NCBI RefSeq assembly: GCF_008710095.1
Contig: NZ_VYKJ01000001.1
Location: 1-64,000 of the forward strand
Length of the DNA: 64,000 bases
Direction: 5' to 3'
Source: Affinibrenneria salicis
Lineage (GTDB): Bacteria; Pseudomonadota; Gammaproteobacteria; Enterobacterales; Enterobacteriaceae
The notes below the pieces were generated by a model. It was not told where the DNA came from, made no database searches, and saw only the letters and a program-made list of their open reading frames with translations. The translations under genes were made by a program, and so were the position numbers. Below, in pieces: positions 49,271 through 59,129 of the stretch (the first letter of the stretch is position 1; every line of letters begins with the position of its first letter).

Positions 49271-49615
49271 CTTTATTTAAGCGAGCAATCACAGGACCGA
49301 CGCCCACCACGGCCATTATTCTTCGGCATGTACGGCGCGATGAGGAGATAGCGGATAACTTATCCCCCTCCGGCAGCGCTGGACCCAGCGCGCGTATCTA
49401 ATCTGACCAAATGCTTTAGTCGCTCATATTTGTCAATAACGTGGCAGCTATCATTAACTGACGGCGGGAAAGCGCGTTGCCCCCGGCAAGGGCCGGCCAG
49501 ACGGCGCACGCCGCCGCCGGGCGATGCGGTATTCGGCGGGACGCTTACTTTCTGTCACAAATAAATACGCCGCGCCGGCGGGTGTGACGTTTACCTAACT
49601 AGTCACTTACGTTAT
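49271..49615. other. Gap between BKACE remnant and emrR
   Basis: About 345 bases with no gene seen. The GC-rich portion near 49480-49585 has short inverted repeats. The deleted part of the BKACE gene would have begun here. Confidence 0.35.
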
Positions 49616-49621
49616 TATAAT
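49591..49621 (+). promoter_or_regulatory. Possible emrRAB promoter
   Basis: A perfect TATAAT (49616-49621) lies 26 bases before the emrR start, with a weak TTACCT 19 bases further upstream. The spacing is long. EmrR is known to repress its own operon, and AT-rich inverted sequence around this hexamer may be its operator. Confidence 0.45.
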
Positions 49622-49646
49622 GCGTGTTACTAATGAGGTGCACAGT

Positions 49647-50162
49647 ATGGATAGCTCGTTTTCCCCGATAGAACAAATGTTAAATTTGCGTGCCAAACGC
49701 CGGCCTGACTTTCCGTATCAGGAAGTGCTGCTGCTGCGGTTGTGCATGCACATGCAAAGTAAGATCCTGGAGCACCGCAATAAAATGCTCAAAGCGCAGG
49801 GTATCAACGAAACCCTGTTTATGGCGCTGCTGACGCTGGAGTCCCAGCCGGACTACAGTATCCAACCATCCGAACTGAGCGCCGCGCTGGGCTCTTCCCG
49901 CACCAATGCCACCCGCATCGCGGATGAACTGGAAAAATGCGGCTGGATAGAGCGACGTGAGAGCGACAGCGACCGCCGCTGCCTGCATCTTCATATGACT
50001 CAGGAAGGAAAGGCGTTTCTCGATCAGTTGCTGCCGCCGCAGCACACCTGTCTCCACTTCCTTTGGTCGACGCTGAGCGCGGAAGAACAAAAGCAGCTCG
50101 AGATGCTGATGCGCAAACTGCTGGTGCAGATCGATAAAATCGACGATATCCCGATCCTGTGA
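49647..50162 (+). CDS. emrR: MarR-family repressor EmrR (MprA)
   Basis: EmrR (171 aa; E. coli 176) is a MarR-family winged-helix repressor of the emrAB multidrug pump, released by uncouplers and phenolic compounds. The start [18 protein letters not shown] and the helix-turn-helix [47 protein letters not shown] are strongly conserved. I chose the ATG at 49647 on family alignment; GAGGTG lies upstream. Confidence 0.95.
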   Translation: MDSSFSPIEQMLNLRAKRRPDFPYQEVLLLRLCMHMQSKILEHRNKMLKAQGINETLFMALLTLESQPDYSIQPSELSAALGSSRTNATRIADELEKCGWIERRESDSDRRCLHLHMTQEGKAFLDQLLPPQHTCLHFLWSTLSAEEQKQLEMLMRKLLVQIDKIDDIPIL

Positions 50163-50372
50163 TCTGAACGCCGCCCGCTGAACGGCCTAATCCACAACAA
50201 TCTCCGTTACCTCGCCATCTTGTGATGAGCAGGCGTAACGGCTTTTGTTGTTCGCGGCCCGCCGACGGGCCGCGTTGCTGATCGACTCTACTGGCTGGGC
50301 AGTGCGCGCCCGTCGCCGCGGCGCGTACAGAGAAGGTCATCAAGAGCAAGAATAACAATACTGGAGAACACC

Positions 50373-51548
50373 ATGACTACAGGCGTGGAAACCACCCCAC
50401 CACCACAGAATAAGAAGAATAAGGCACGGCAGCGCAAACGTATTCTGACGCTGCTGACGATAATTTTTGTCCTGGTCGGCTGCGCCTGGCTGGTCTACTG
50501 GTTCCTGGTGCTGCGTCACCATCAGGAAACCGATGACGCCTATGTGGCGGGCAATCAGGTTCAGTTGATGTCGCAAGTGGCCGGCAGCGTTACCCAGGTT
50601 AACGTAGACAACACCGACCGGGTCAAACAGGGCGACGTACTGGTGGTGCTCGATCCCACCGATGCCCGCCAGGCGCTGGAGCGCGCGCAGACCGCGCTGG
50701 CCAGCAGCGTGCGTCAGGTTCACCAGCTGATTGTCAACGGCCGGCAGTACCAGGCCAACATAGAGCTGAATCAGACGGAATTAAACAAGGCGCAAAGCGA
50801 CCTGCGCCGGCGCGAAACGCTGGGCAACGCCAACGCCATCGGCCGGGAAGAAGTTCAGCACGCGCGGGACGCCGTCGCCAGCGCGCGCGCCTCGCTGGAA
50901 GTGGCGGTGCAGCAGTACCAGGCCAATCAGGCCATGATTCTGAACACGCCGCTGGAGCAGCAGCCGTCGGTGCAACAGGCGGCCGCGCAGGTGCGCGACG
51001 CCTGGCTGGCCCTGCAGCGCACCCAAATCGTCAGTCCGGTGAATGGCTATGTATCGCGCCGCAGCGTGCAGGTCGGCGCGCGCATCACCACCGCCACGCC
51101 GTTAATGGCCATCGTGCCGGCCGACCGGCTCTGGATTGACGCCAACTTCAAGGAAACGCAGCTGAAAAACATGCGTATCGGTCAGCCGGCCAACGTAATC
51201 AGCGATATTTACGGCGACAGCGTGGTGTACAAGGGAACCGTCGTCGGGCTGGATATGGGCACCGGCAGCGCGTTCTCTCTGTTGCCGGCGCAAAACGCCA
51301 CCGGCAACTGGATCAAGGTGGTGCAGCGTCTGCCGGTGCGTATCGAACTGGATGCGCAACAGCTGGCCGAACATCCGCTGCGCATCGGCTTATCCACCCT
51401 GGTTAAGGTCGATACCCGCGACCAGCAGGGACCGGTGTTGGCCGATAAGGCGCGCACCAGCCCGGCTTACCAGAGCGACGCGCTGGCGCTTGATTTAGCG
51501 CCGGTAAACCAGATGATCGCCTCTATCATTCAGGCCAACGCCGGCTAA
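50373..51548 (+). CDS. emrA: Multidrug efflux membrane fusion protein EmrA
   Basis: EmrA (391 aa) is the periplasmic adaptor linking EmrB to an outer-membrane channel of the TolC type. One N-terminal helix (ILTLLTIIFVLVGCAWLVYWFLVL) is followed by a HlyD lipoyl half (HQETDDAYVAGNQVQLMSQVAGSVTQVNVDNTDRVKQGDVLVVLDP), a coiled-coil hairpin (about 95-210) and a beta-barrel. GGAGA precedes the ATG. It is 17 bases from emrB. Confidence 0.96.
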   Translation: MTTGVETTPPPQNKKNKARQRKRILTLLTIIFVLVGCAWLVYWFLVLRHHQETDDAYVAGNQVQLMSQVAGSVTQVNVDNTDRVKQGDVLVVLDPTDARQALERAQTALASSVRQVHQLIVNGRQYQANIELNQTELNKAQSDLRRRETLGNANAIGREEVQHARDAVASARASLEVAVQQYQANQAMILNTPLEQQPSVQQAAAQVRDAWLALQRTQIVSPVNGYVSRRSVQVGARITTATPLMAIVPADRLWIDANFKETQLKNMRIGQPANVISDIYGDSVVYKGTVVGLDMGTGSAFSLLPAQNATGNWIKVVQRLPVRIELDAQQLAEHPLRIGLSTLVKVDTRDQQGPVLADKARTSPAYQSDALALDLAPVNQMIASIIQANAG

Positions 51549-51565
51549 TCCATCGGGAGATACGC

Positions 51566-53101
51566 GTGCAAAAAAAACCGCTTACCGGTGCGAGCCTGGC
51601 CTGGCTGACCGTGGCGCTTTCGCTGGCCACCTTTATGCAGGTGCTGGATTCGACCATCGCCAACGTCGCCATCCCGACCATCGCCGGTAACCTGGGAGCC
51701 TCCAACTCTCAGGGAACCTGGGTTATCACCTCCTTTGGCGTGGCGAATGCGATCTCGATCCCCATCACCGGCTGGCTGGCGAAACGCTTTGGCGAGGTGC
51801 GTCTGTTTCTGTGGGCGACCGGGCTGTTTGCCCTCACCTCCTGGCTGTGCGGCATGTCCACCAGCCTGGAAATGCTGATTTTCTTCCGCGTAATGCAGGG
51901 CATCGTGGCCGGTCCGCTCATTCCGCTGTCGCAAAGCCTGTTGCTGAACAACTATCCGCCGGCCAAACGCAGCATTGCGCTGGCGTTCTGGTCGATGACC
52001 GTGGTGGTCGCCCCGATCTGCGGGCCGATACTCGGCGGCTGGATCAGCGACAACTACCACTGGGGCTGGATCTTCTTTATCAACGTCCCGCTGGGAATCG
52101 TGGTGGTGCTGATCACTACGCAGATCCTGCGCGGGCGGGAAACCAAAACGGAGATCCGCCCAATCGATACCATCGGGCTGGCCCTGCTGGTGGTCGGCAT
52201 CGGCAGCCTGCAAATGATGCTGGACCGCGGCAAGGAGCTGGACTGGTTCAACTCGTCGGAAATTATCGTACTGATGGCGCTGGCCGTGGTGTGCATCACC
52301 TTGCTTATCGTCTGGGAGCTGACCGACGAGCACCCCGTCGTCGATCTGTCGCTGTTTAAGTCGCGCAACTTCACCATCGGCTGTCTGTGCCTCAGCCTGG
52401 CCTATATGTTTTATTTTGGCGCCATCGTACTGCTGCCTCAGCTGCTGCAGGAGGTCTATGGCTATACCGCGACCTGGGCCGGACTGGCCTCCGCGCCGGT
52501 CGGGCTGATGCCGGTGCTGCTGTCGCCGATCATCGGCCGTTTCGCGCCGCGGCTGGATATGCGTCAGTTGGTCAGCTTCAGCTTTATCATGTATGCCGTT
52601 TGTTTCTACTGGCGCGCCTGGACCTTCGAACCCGGTATGGACTTTGGCGCGTCGGCCTGGCCGCAGTTTATGCAGGGCTTCGCCGTGGCCTGCTTCTTTA
52701 TGCCGCTCACCACCATCACGCTGTCGGGGCTGCCGCCGGAACGTATGGCCGCCGCCTCCAGCCTGTCCAACTTTACCCGCACGCTGGCCGGTTCGATCGG
52801 TACCTCGCTGACCACGACGCTGTGGACCCAGCGCGAGTCCCTGCACCATGCTCAGTTGACGGAATCGGTCAATCCCTACAATCCGCTGACGCAGGAAATT
52901 TACCAGAAAATGCAGGAGTCAGGCATGACGGAGCAGCAGGTATCGAGCTGGCTGGCGCAGCAGATCACCGCTCAGGGTCTTATCATTTCGGCTAACGAAA
53001 TCTTCTGGGCGGCGGCCGGCATCTTTCTTGCGCTGCTGGTACTGGTGTGGTTTGCCCGGCCGCCGTTTACCGCCGGCGGTCGCAAAAGCGGCGCGCACTA
53101 G
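51566..53101 (+). CDS. emrB: Multidrug efflux MFS permease EmrB
   Basis: EmrB (511 aa) is a 14-helix DHA2-family proton antiporter exporting hydrophobic drugs and uncouplers. The signature LDSTIANVAIPTIAGNLG is in helix 1, GWLAKRFGEVRLFL in the loop 2-3, and the antiporter motif C-like region near GPLIPLSQSLLLNNYPPAKR. It begins with GTG after GGGAGA. A hairpin shared with yfiF follows. Confidence 0.96.
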   Translation: MQKKPLTGASLAWLTVALSLATFMQVLDSTIANVAIPTIAGNLGASNSQGTWVITSFGVANAISIPITGWLAKRFGEVRLFLWATGLFALTSWLCGMSTSLEMLIFFRVMQGIVAGPLIPLSQSLLLNNYPPAKRSIALAFWSMTVVVAPICGPILGGWISDNYHWGWIFFINVPLGIVVVLITTQILRGRETKTEIRPIDTIGLALLVVGIGSLQMMLDRGKELDWFNSSEIIVLMALAVVCITLLIVWELTDEHPVVDLSLFKSRNFTIGCLCLSLAYMFYFGAIVLLPQLLQEVYGYTATWAGLASAPVGLMPVLLSPIIGRFAPRLDMRQLVSFSFIMYAVCFYWRAWTFEPGMDFGASAWPQFMQGFAVACFFMPLTTITLSGLPPERMAAASSLSNFTRTLAGSIGTSLTTTLWTQRESLHHAQLTESVNPYNPLTQEIYQKMQESGMTEQQVSSWLAQQITAQGLIISANEIFWAAAGIFLALLVLVWFARPPFTAGGRKSGAH

Positions 53102-53141
53102 CCGTCATTCTGCCGAAAGGAAAGGTATGAGAGGGTAACGC

Positions 53142-53168
53142 AACGGGCGGCCGGACAGCCGCCCGTTT
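53142..53168. terminator. Bidirectional terminator between emrB and yfiF
   Basis: AACGGGCGGC and GCCGCCCGTT pair around CGGACA, with T on one side and A-rich sequence limited on the other. It lies between the convergent emrB and yfiF stops. Confidence 0.6.
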
Positions 53169-53173
53169 AAGGC

Positions 53174-54334
53174 TCAGGCGCGGCTCTGGCGCCACCATTC
53201 GGCCAGCAGAATACCGGTGGCCACGGACACATTCAGACCTTCGACTTTGCCCGTGCCGTCGATCGACACGTTAACATCGCCGCGCAGCCACGGAGCGGCC
53301 TGCGCATTGCCTTCCTGCCCCAGCACCAGCACGACTTTGTTCGGCAGCGCCAGCTGCGACAGCGAGGTGCCCTTAGCGCTGGTGGTGGTGACGATGGTGT
53401 AGCCCGCGCGGCGGAACACCTCCAGTTCGGCGGCCAGATCGTCGGCGCCGATCGCCTTCACGTGCTCCGCGCCGCCTTCGGCCGTGCGGATCGCCGCGCC
53501 CGACTCCAGCAGCGCCGGATCCGGCAGCAGCACGCCCTGTACGCCGAAGTGCGCGCAGCTGCGCAGAATGCCGCCCAGGTTATGCGGGTTGCCGACATTC
53601 TCCAGCGCCAGCACGCAGTCTCGCTCCGCGCTTTGCTGTTCCAGGTATTGCCGCGCATCCAACCCCTGCCGCTTTTTGATCAGGAAGCAAACGCCGCCGT
53701 GATGATCGGTGCCCGAGGCCTTGCTCAGTTCCTCGTCATCCACCACATGGTAGGCTTTGCGATTGGCCGCCATCCAGCGCAGCGCTTCGCGAAAACGCGG
53801 CGTGACTTCCTGCAGGAACCAGGCGCGGACAATAGCGTCCGGCCGGTTGCTGAACAACGCATGACAGGCTTTTTCGCCGTAGACGCGCGTCTCTTCCGCG
53901 CGCTGACGCCGAATCTGCTCAGGATCGATTTGACTCTTGCCGCTGATTCCGCCGTGATCCGGCGTTTCTTCCTCATCAGAAGGCGCGCGCGAAACCGTGC
54001 GCCACGGCGAATCGTAAGCGCCTCCGCTCTCTCCCGAGGTGTCGCGACGCGGGCGGTCGGAACGCGGACGAGAGGATTCACCAGGGGCGCGCTCATTGCG
54101 CCAGGCATTATCGCGCGGCGCGCCGTCACGGGAAGAACGCTGACGGGAGTCGCCGCCTTCGCCGCGGGCATTGCGCGGATTTTTGTCGCGCGGATTACCG
54201 TCGCGCCGGCGATTATCGTCCCGTCCGCCTTTGCCGGCCGGGCGCTTCCCTTTATTGTCTTTTCCGTTCTCGTCATCGCTACGGACATACATCACGCGAA
54301 CTTTGCCGCTTTTACCACTGAATGAATCGCTCAT
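53174..54334 (-). CDS. yfiF: SpoU-family tRNA/rRNA methyltransferase YfiF
   Basis: A 386-aa protein of the SpoU/TrmH methyltransferase family. A long charged and disordered N-terminal region (about 1-130, rich in Arg, Asp, Gly) is followed by an RNA-binding substrate domain ([23 protein letters not shown]) and a SPOUT domain with [26 protein letters not shown] and [10 protein letters not shown], ending [16 protein letters not shown]. It is about 40 residues longer than E. coli YfiF (345) because of the low-complexity region. The RNA target is unknown. I chose [12 protein letters not shown]. Confidence 0.93.
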   Translation of the reverse strand: MSDSFSGKSGKVRVMYVRSDDENGKDNKGKRPAGKGGRDDNRRRDGNPRDKNPRNARGEGGDSRQRSSRDGAPRDNAWRNERAPGESSRPRSDRPRRDTSGESGGAYDSPWRTVSRAPSDEEETPDHGGISGKSQIDPEQIRRQRAEETRVYGEKACHALFSNRPDAIVRAWFLQEVTPRFREALRWMAANRKAYHVVDDEELSKASGTDHHGGVCFLIKKRQGLDARQYLEQQSAERDCVLALENVGNPHNLGGILRSCAHFGVQGVLLPDPALLESGAAIRTAEGGAEHVKAIGADDLAAELEVFRRAGYTIVTTTSAKGTSLSQLALPNKVVLVLGQEGNAQAAPWLRGDVNVSIDGTGKVEGLNVSVATGILLAEWWRQSRA

Positions 54335-54498
54335 CGTTATCTCCACCTGTGCGATCGGTACACCGGGCGCGAAGATTACCTTATGTACACCCGCTGCGCT
54401 ACCGGCTTTTATCAAAGCCAGAAACTATTGTAACCATCGAACAAACCACGTTGTTCACACGCACTCTGCTCGCCATACTTAGAGCCCACTAAATTCGG

Positions 54499-54773
54499 TA
54501 TATACCCTTCATGCTGCAAAATGCAGGTGCGTTGGTTTTGTGACTCGCCTCCGCCATGGGGCTGGCCCTTACCGGGCCGCCGGCAGCGGCGTGCAACTCC
54601 GCTGCCGACAGCGTTGTCGCTCACCCCGGACGCTTACTGGTGTAAGCCTCTGGGGATGAATGAGAGACACCCTGTCTCTCAGCGGAGGTCAGCCGTTGGC
54701 TGAACACATTCGTTGCCGACGAATTTGTCGCTGCGTCGCCGCCTTCCTGCAACTTGCATTATTTGGGGTATCG
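54499..54773. repeat. Dispersed ATACCC-type repeat, long form (copy D)
   Basis: A 275-base element fills most of the 574-base gap between yfiF and trxC. It runs from TATATACCCTTCATGCTGC and AATGCAGGTGCGTTGG to GCCGCCTTCCTGCAACTTG and TTTGGGGTATCG. It has the same middle block as copy A (TTGGCTGAACACATTCGTTG, GACGAATTTGTCGCTGCGTC), so these two are the long form. It may form a long hairpin. No gene is seen in the gap. Confidence 0.8.
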
Positions 54774-54908
54774 TCAGTAATGAAGCGCCAGACCACGCTA
54801 CCCGCCGGATTCCGCGCGCAACAGGCCAGCGGCAATCGATAAAACGGCGGGCAGACGGCCTGCGTGATAATAGCGCGTTCATTGCATTTTTTCCTTTGAG
54901 GCTTGCTT

Positions 54909-55328
54909 ATGAATACGGTATGTTCCGCCTGCCAGACCACCAACCGCCTGCCCGCGCAACGGGCTGACGACCACGCCAAATGCGGGCGCTGCGGCCATCG
55001 CCTGTTTAGCGGGGAGGTCATTAACGCCAGCGCGGAGACGCTGGACAAACTGCTGCAGGACGATCTGCCGGTGGTCATCGACTTCTGGGCGCCCTGGTGC
55101 TCTCCCTGCGTCAACTTCGCGCCTGTTTTCGCCGCCAGCGCGCAGCAGCGCGGCAGTCAGCTGCGCTTCGTTAAGGTTAATACAGAAGCGGAGCCGGCGC
55201 TCAGCGATCGCTTCCGCATTCGCAGCATTCCCTCCATTATGATCTTCAAACAGGGCAAGCTGATCGACATGCTGGGCGGCGCGATGCCGAAAACCGAGTT
55301 CGATCAGTGGCTGGATGAAGCGCTGTAG
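54909..55328 (+). CDS. trxC: Thioredoxin 2 with variant CSPC active site
   Basis: TrxC (139 aa) is a zinc-containing thioredoxin. The N-terminal zinc finger has two CxxC pairs, CSACQ and CGRCG. The thioredoxin fold keeps [14 protein letters not shown] and the cis-proline loop [13 protein letters not shown]. The active site reads WCSPC instead of the near-universal WCGPC. In E. coli trxC is induced by OxyR. I chose the ATG at 54909, matching the family start. Confidence 0.95.
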   Translation: MNTVCSACQTTNRLPAQRADDHAKCGRCGHRLFSGEVINASAETLDKLLQDDLPVVIDFWAPWCSPCVNFAPVFAASAQQRGSQLRFVKVNTEAEPALSDRFRIRSIPSIMIFKQGKLIDMLGGAMPKTEFDQWLDEAL

Positions 55329-55334
55329 CGTGAA

Positions 55335-55385
55335 AAAACGGCGGCCGCCGACGGCGACGCTTTGGTCTGCGTCGGCCGTCGGGTA
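55335..55385 (+). terminator. Inverted repeat after trxC
   Basis: GACGGCGACGC and GCGTCGGCCGTC form an imperfect GC-rich hairpin starting about 20 bases past the trxC stop and ending before tapT. No T-run follows. Confidence 0.35.
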
Positions 55386-55412
55386 GAATAACGCTTTTTA
55401 GCGCGGTCTATC

Positions 55413-56132
55413 ATGCCTGACAATGCCGTCCTTACCCTGCGCCGGCTGCGCCTGACGCAGTCCACCCGGCCTTTCCGCGCCCGCGGCTGCCGGGTCGTCC
55501 GCTGTCAGCGCTGTCTGCTGCCGGTCAAAAATTGCCTGTGCCATACTATTCAACCCCGGCCGGCGCGCAGCCGTTTTTGTCTGATCATGTTCGATACCGA
55601 ACCGCTCAAACCCAGCAATACCGGCCGGCTTATCGCCGATATTCTGCCGGATACCCAGGCCTTTCTCTGGTCGCGCACCGCGCCCGACCCGGCGCTGCTG
55701 CAGGCGTTGCGCGACCCGACGCGCCAGCCCTGGCTGGTTTTTCTCGCCGATGAGCAAGAGGCCGCCGTGCGCCCGGTGAGCCACACGCTGCCGGCGACGG
55801 AAAAACCGCCGCTGTTCGTGATGCTGGACGGCACCTGGCCGGAAGCGCGCAAGATGTATCGCAAAAGCCCGTATCTGGACGCGCTGCCGCTGCTATCGCT
55901 CAACGTCGACGCCTTTTCCCGCTACCAGTTGCGCGAAGCCTCGTCCTGCGGACAGCACTGCACGGCGGAAATCGCCGTCGCTCTGCTGAACCAGGCCGGC
56001 GACCAGCTGGCGGCGGCGGCCCTGGCCGCGCATTTCGACCGCTTCCGCGCCCACTACCTGGCCGGCAAATCGCACCATACCCTGCGGGAAAGCCCACCGG
56101 CCATCACAGCAAAGTCCGACAAAAGCGGTTAA
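55413..56132 (+). CDS. tapT: tRNA-uridine aminocarboxypropyltransferase (DTW domain)
   Basis: TapT (YfiP, 239 aa) transfers the 3-amino-3-carboxypropyl group of SAM to U47 of tRNA, making acp3U. The N-terminal cysteines (CRVVRCQRCLLPVKNCLC) form a zinc site and the DTW motif is in LFVMLDGTWPEARKMYRKSPYL. The C-terminus has the usual DTW fold with LREASSCGQHCTAEIAVALL. It lies between trxC and patZ as in E. coli. Confidence 0.92.
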   Translation: MPDNAVLTLRRLRLTQSTRPFRARGCRVVRCQRCLLPVKNCLCHTIQPRPARSRFCLIMFDTEPLKPSNTGRLIADILPDTQAFLWSRTAPDPALLQALRDPTRQPWLVFLADEQEAAVRPVSHTLPATEKPPLFVMLDGTWPEARKMYRKSPYLDALPLLSLNVDAFSRYQLREASSCGQHCTAEIAVALLNQAGDQLAAAALAAHFDRFRAHYLAGKSHHTLRESPPAITAKSDKSG

Positions 56133-56167
56133 TATCAGAACGATTGTTCATCTGCCCGGAGCCAGCT

Positions 56168-58831
56168 ATGAGTCAGCGCGGACTGGAAGCCTTACTTCGC
56201 CCCAAATCCATCGCGGTCGTCGGCGCCTCCGAAAAGGCGGGGCGAGCGGGTTTTTTGATGATGCGCAACCTGCTGGACGGCAATTTTAGCGGCCCGGTCC
56301 TGCCGGTGACGCCGGCTTACCCGGCAGTGTGCGGCGTACTGGCCTACCCCGAGGTGGCCGCGCTGCCCATCGTCCCCGATCTGGCCGTCATTTGCACCCA
56401 CGCCAGCCGCAATCTGGCGCTGCTGGAGCAATTGGGCCGGCGCGGCTGCCGGGCGGCGATTATCCTGTCGGCACCGCCGGCGCAGTTCGCCGAGCTGAAA
56501 TCCTGCGCCGCCCGTTACGAAATGCGGCTGCTCGGCCCCAATAGTCTGGGGCTGCTGGCGCCGTGGCAGCGGCTTAACGCCAGCTTTTCACCGGTGCCGA
56601 TCCTGCCGGGCAAACTGGCCTTTATCTCGCAGTCCGCCGCCGTCGCCAATACCATTCTGGACTGGGCGCAGCAGCGAGAAATCGGCTTTTCCTGGTTTAT
56701 CGCGCTGGGAGACAGCCTGGATATCGACATCGACGATTTGCTGGACTTTCTGGCGCGCGACGGCAAAACCCGCGCCATTCTGCTGCATCTGGAGCACCTC
56801 AGCGACGCGCGGCGCTTTCTCTCCGCCGCGCGCAGCGCCGCGCGCAACAGGCCGATTCTGGTGATCAAGAGCGGGCGCAGTCCGCAGGCCCAGCGCCTGC
56901 TGAACGGCCATATCCAGGGGCTGGACGCCGCCTACGATGCGGCCATCCGGCGCGCCGGCCTGCTGCGCGTGCAGGATACGCACGAACTGTTTTCCGCGGT
57001 CGAAACGCTGAGCCACCTGCGGCCGTTGCGCGGCGAGCGTCTGCTGCTGGTCAGCAACGGCGCTTCACCGGCGGCGCTGGCCGTCGACCAGTTGCTGGCC
57101 CGCCAGGGTACGCTGGCCAGCCTGAGCGACCCCGTGCGGCAGGCGCTGCGCGCCGCGCTGCCGGAGATCCACGCGGAAAACCCGCTGGATTTAGGCGACG
57201 ACGCCACCGGCGAGCGCTATGTGACCGCCCTGTCCATTCTGCTCGACGGTCATGACTTCGACGCGCTGCTGATTATCCATGCCCCCAGCGCGGCCGCGCC
57301 GGCGACCGAAAGCGCCGGGCAGTTGATCCGCGTGCTGAAACAGCATGCGCGCGCGCAACACATCACGCTGCTGACCAACTGGAGCGGGGAATATTCGTCG
57401 CGCGAAGCGCGGCGTCTGTTCAACGACGCCGGCATTCCGACCTACCGCACGCCGGAGGGCGCGGTCACCGCCTTTATGCATCTGGTGGAGTATCGACGCA
57501 ACCAGCGGCAGCTCAGAGAAACCCCGGCGCTGCCTCCGGATCTGTCGATCAACGCCGGCCAGGCGCACCATCTGATTCAGCAGGCGCTGGCCGCAGGCGC
57601 GAACCAGTTGGATACCCACGAGGTGCAGCCAATACTGCAGGCTTACGGCCTGAACACTCTGCCCACCTGGATCGCCGGCGACAGCGCCGAAGCGGCAGCC
57701 ATCGCAAAACAGATCGGCTATCCGGTGGCGATAAAACTGCGTTCGCCCGATATTCCGCACAAGTCGGAAGTCCAGGGCGTAATGCTCTATCTGCGTACCG
57801 CCCGCGAGGTGCAACAGGCGGCGGACGCCATTCTCGATCGCGTGCGCCGGGCCTGGCCGCAGGCGCGCATTCACGGCCTGCTGGTGCAGAGCATGGCCAA
57901 CCGCGCCGGCGCCCAGGAACTGAGAGTCGCGGTCGAACAGGACGCGGTGTTCGGGCCGTTGATTATGCTGGGCGACGGCGGCATCGAGTGGCGACAGACC
58001 AATCAGGCATCTGTCGCGCTGCCACCGCTCAATATGACGCTGGCGCGCGACCTGGTGCTGCAGGCGGTCAACAGCGGCAAGATCAGCGGCCGCAGCGCCC
58101 TGCGTCCGCTGGATATACCCGCGCTGAGCCGGTTGCTGGTGCAGGTGTCCAACCTGGTGCTGGATTGCCCGGAGATCACCCGGCTGGATATCCATCCGCT
58201 GCTGGCGTCCGGCAGCGAACTCACCCTGCTGGACGTCACGCTGCACCTCGCGCCCTTCAGCGGCGACGCGCAGTCGCGTCTGGCGATCCGCCCCTATCCG
58301 CACGAACTGGAAGAGTGGGTAACGCTGAAAAACGGCGACCGCTGTCTGTTCCGTCCCATCCTGCCGGAGGACGAGCCGCTGCTGAAATCGTTTATCGCGC
58401 GAGTGACGAAAGAGGATCTCTATTATCGCTACTTCAGCGAGATCAACGAGTTCTCTCATGAGGATTTAGCCAACATGACCCAGATTGATTACGATCGGGA
58501 AATGGCCTTTGTCGCGCTGCGTCAGGCGGAAAATGGCACGGCGGCGATCGCCGGCGTCACGCGCGCCGTTTCCGATCCTGATAATATCGACGCCGAATTT
58601 TCCGTACTGGTCCGTTCCGATCTGAAAGGACTGGGACTGGGGCGCCGACTGCTGGAAAAAATGATCGACTATACCCGCGCGCACGGCCTGCTGCGCCTGA
58701 CCGGCATTACCATGCCCCACAACCGGGGTATGCTGGCGCTGGCCGCAAAGCTGGGGTTCCGACAGGACGTACAGCTGGAGGACGGTATCGTGGCGCTGGA
58801 ACTGGCGCTCAACGGCCGGCACGAGACGTGA
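56168..58831 (+). CDS. patZ: Protein lysine acetyltransferase PatZ (Pka, YfiQ)
   Basis: PatZ (887 aa; E. coli 886) acetylates enzymes such as acetyl-CoA synthetase. The large N-terminal part (about 1-700) resembles NDP-forming acyl-CoA synthetase, with a CoA-binding Rossmann start (PKSIAVVGASEKAGRAGF), succinyl-CoA ligase-like domains and an ATP-grasp region (IGYPVAIKLRSPDIPHKSEVQGV). The C-terminal GNAT domain (about 730-887) has VLVRSDLKGLGLGRRLLEKMIDYTR, which binds acetyl-CoA. I chose MSQRGLEALLRPKS. Confidence 0.95.
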   Translation: MSQRGLEALLRPKSIAVVGASEKAGRAGFLMMRNLLDGNFSGPVLPVTPAYPAVCGVLAYPEVAALPIVPDLAVICTHASRNLALLEQLGRRGCRAAIILSAPPAQFAELKSCAARYEMRLLGPNSLGLLAPWQRLNASFSPVPILPGKLAFISQSAAVANTILDWAQQREIGFSWFIALGDSLDIDIDDLLDFLARDGKTRAILLHLEHLSDARRFLSAARSAARNRPILVIKSGRSPQAQRLLNGHIQGLDAAYDAAIRRAGLLRVQDTHELFSAVETLSHLRPLRGERLLLVSNGASPAALAVDQLLARQGTLASLSDPVRQALRAALPEIHAENPLDLGDDATGERYVTALSILLDGHDFDALLIIHAPSAAAPATESAGQLIRVLKQHARAQHITLLTNWSGEYSSREARRLFNDAGIPTYRTPEGAVTAFMHLVEYRRNQRQLRETPALPPDLSINAGQAHHLIQQALAAGANQLDTHEVQPILQAYGLNTLPTWIAGDSAEAAAIAKQIGYPVAIKLRSPDIPHKSEVQGVMLYLRTAREVQQAADAILDRVRRAWPQARIHGLLVQSMANRAGAQELRVAVEQDAVFGPLIMLGDGGIEWRQTNQASVALPPLNMTLARDLVLQAVNSGKISGRSALRPLDIPALSRLLVQVSNLVLDCPEITRLDIHPLLASGSELTLLDVTLHLAPFSGDAQSRLAIRPYPHELEEWVTLKNGDRCLFRPILPEDEPLLKSFIARVTKEDLYYRYFSEINEFSHEDLANMTQIDYDREMAFVALRQAENGTAAIAGVTRAVSDPDNIDAEFSVLVRSDLKGLGLGRRLLEKMIDYTRAHGLLRLTGITMPHNRGMLALAAKLGFRQDVQLEDGIVALELALNGRHET

Positions 58832-59129
58832 TATCGCGCACGCGCCCAGGACAATCCGCCCGAGAAAGGCAAAACATGCTCACAACGTCAGTGAAGTAGT
58901 GGTATTATCGCCCGATTCGTCCCTTTATGCCCAACGGATGGCAGGCGGCGGGAAGACGGATCGATCCCCGGCGTCAATGATCAACGCGACGCCGCCGCCG
59001 AGGCAGGCCCGCAGAACAAGCCGGACGGTTCGGCGCGGCCAACGCGCCCGCGGCCTGCAGGATGAAGAGTATAAATCATGTCTGACCGTGGCTGCGGCCC
59101 TATAACAATGAGAGAAGAAGCGCACTGTG

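Noticed and set aside
57191..58459. 422-codon minus-strand frame inside patZ
   Set aside because: Shadow of patZ with no recognisable features.
58899..59105. 68-codon plus-strand frame upstream of pssA
   Set aside because: No homology and no conserved start; probably leader or promoter DNA of pssA.
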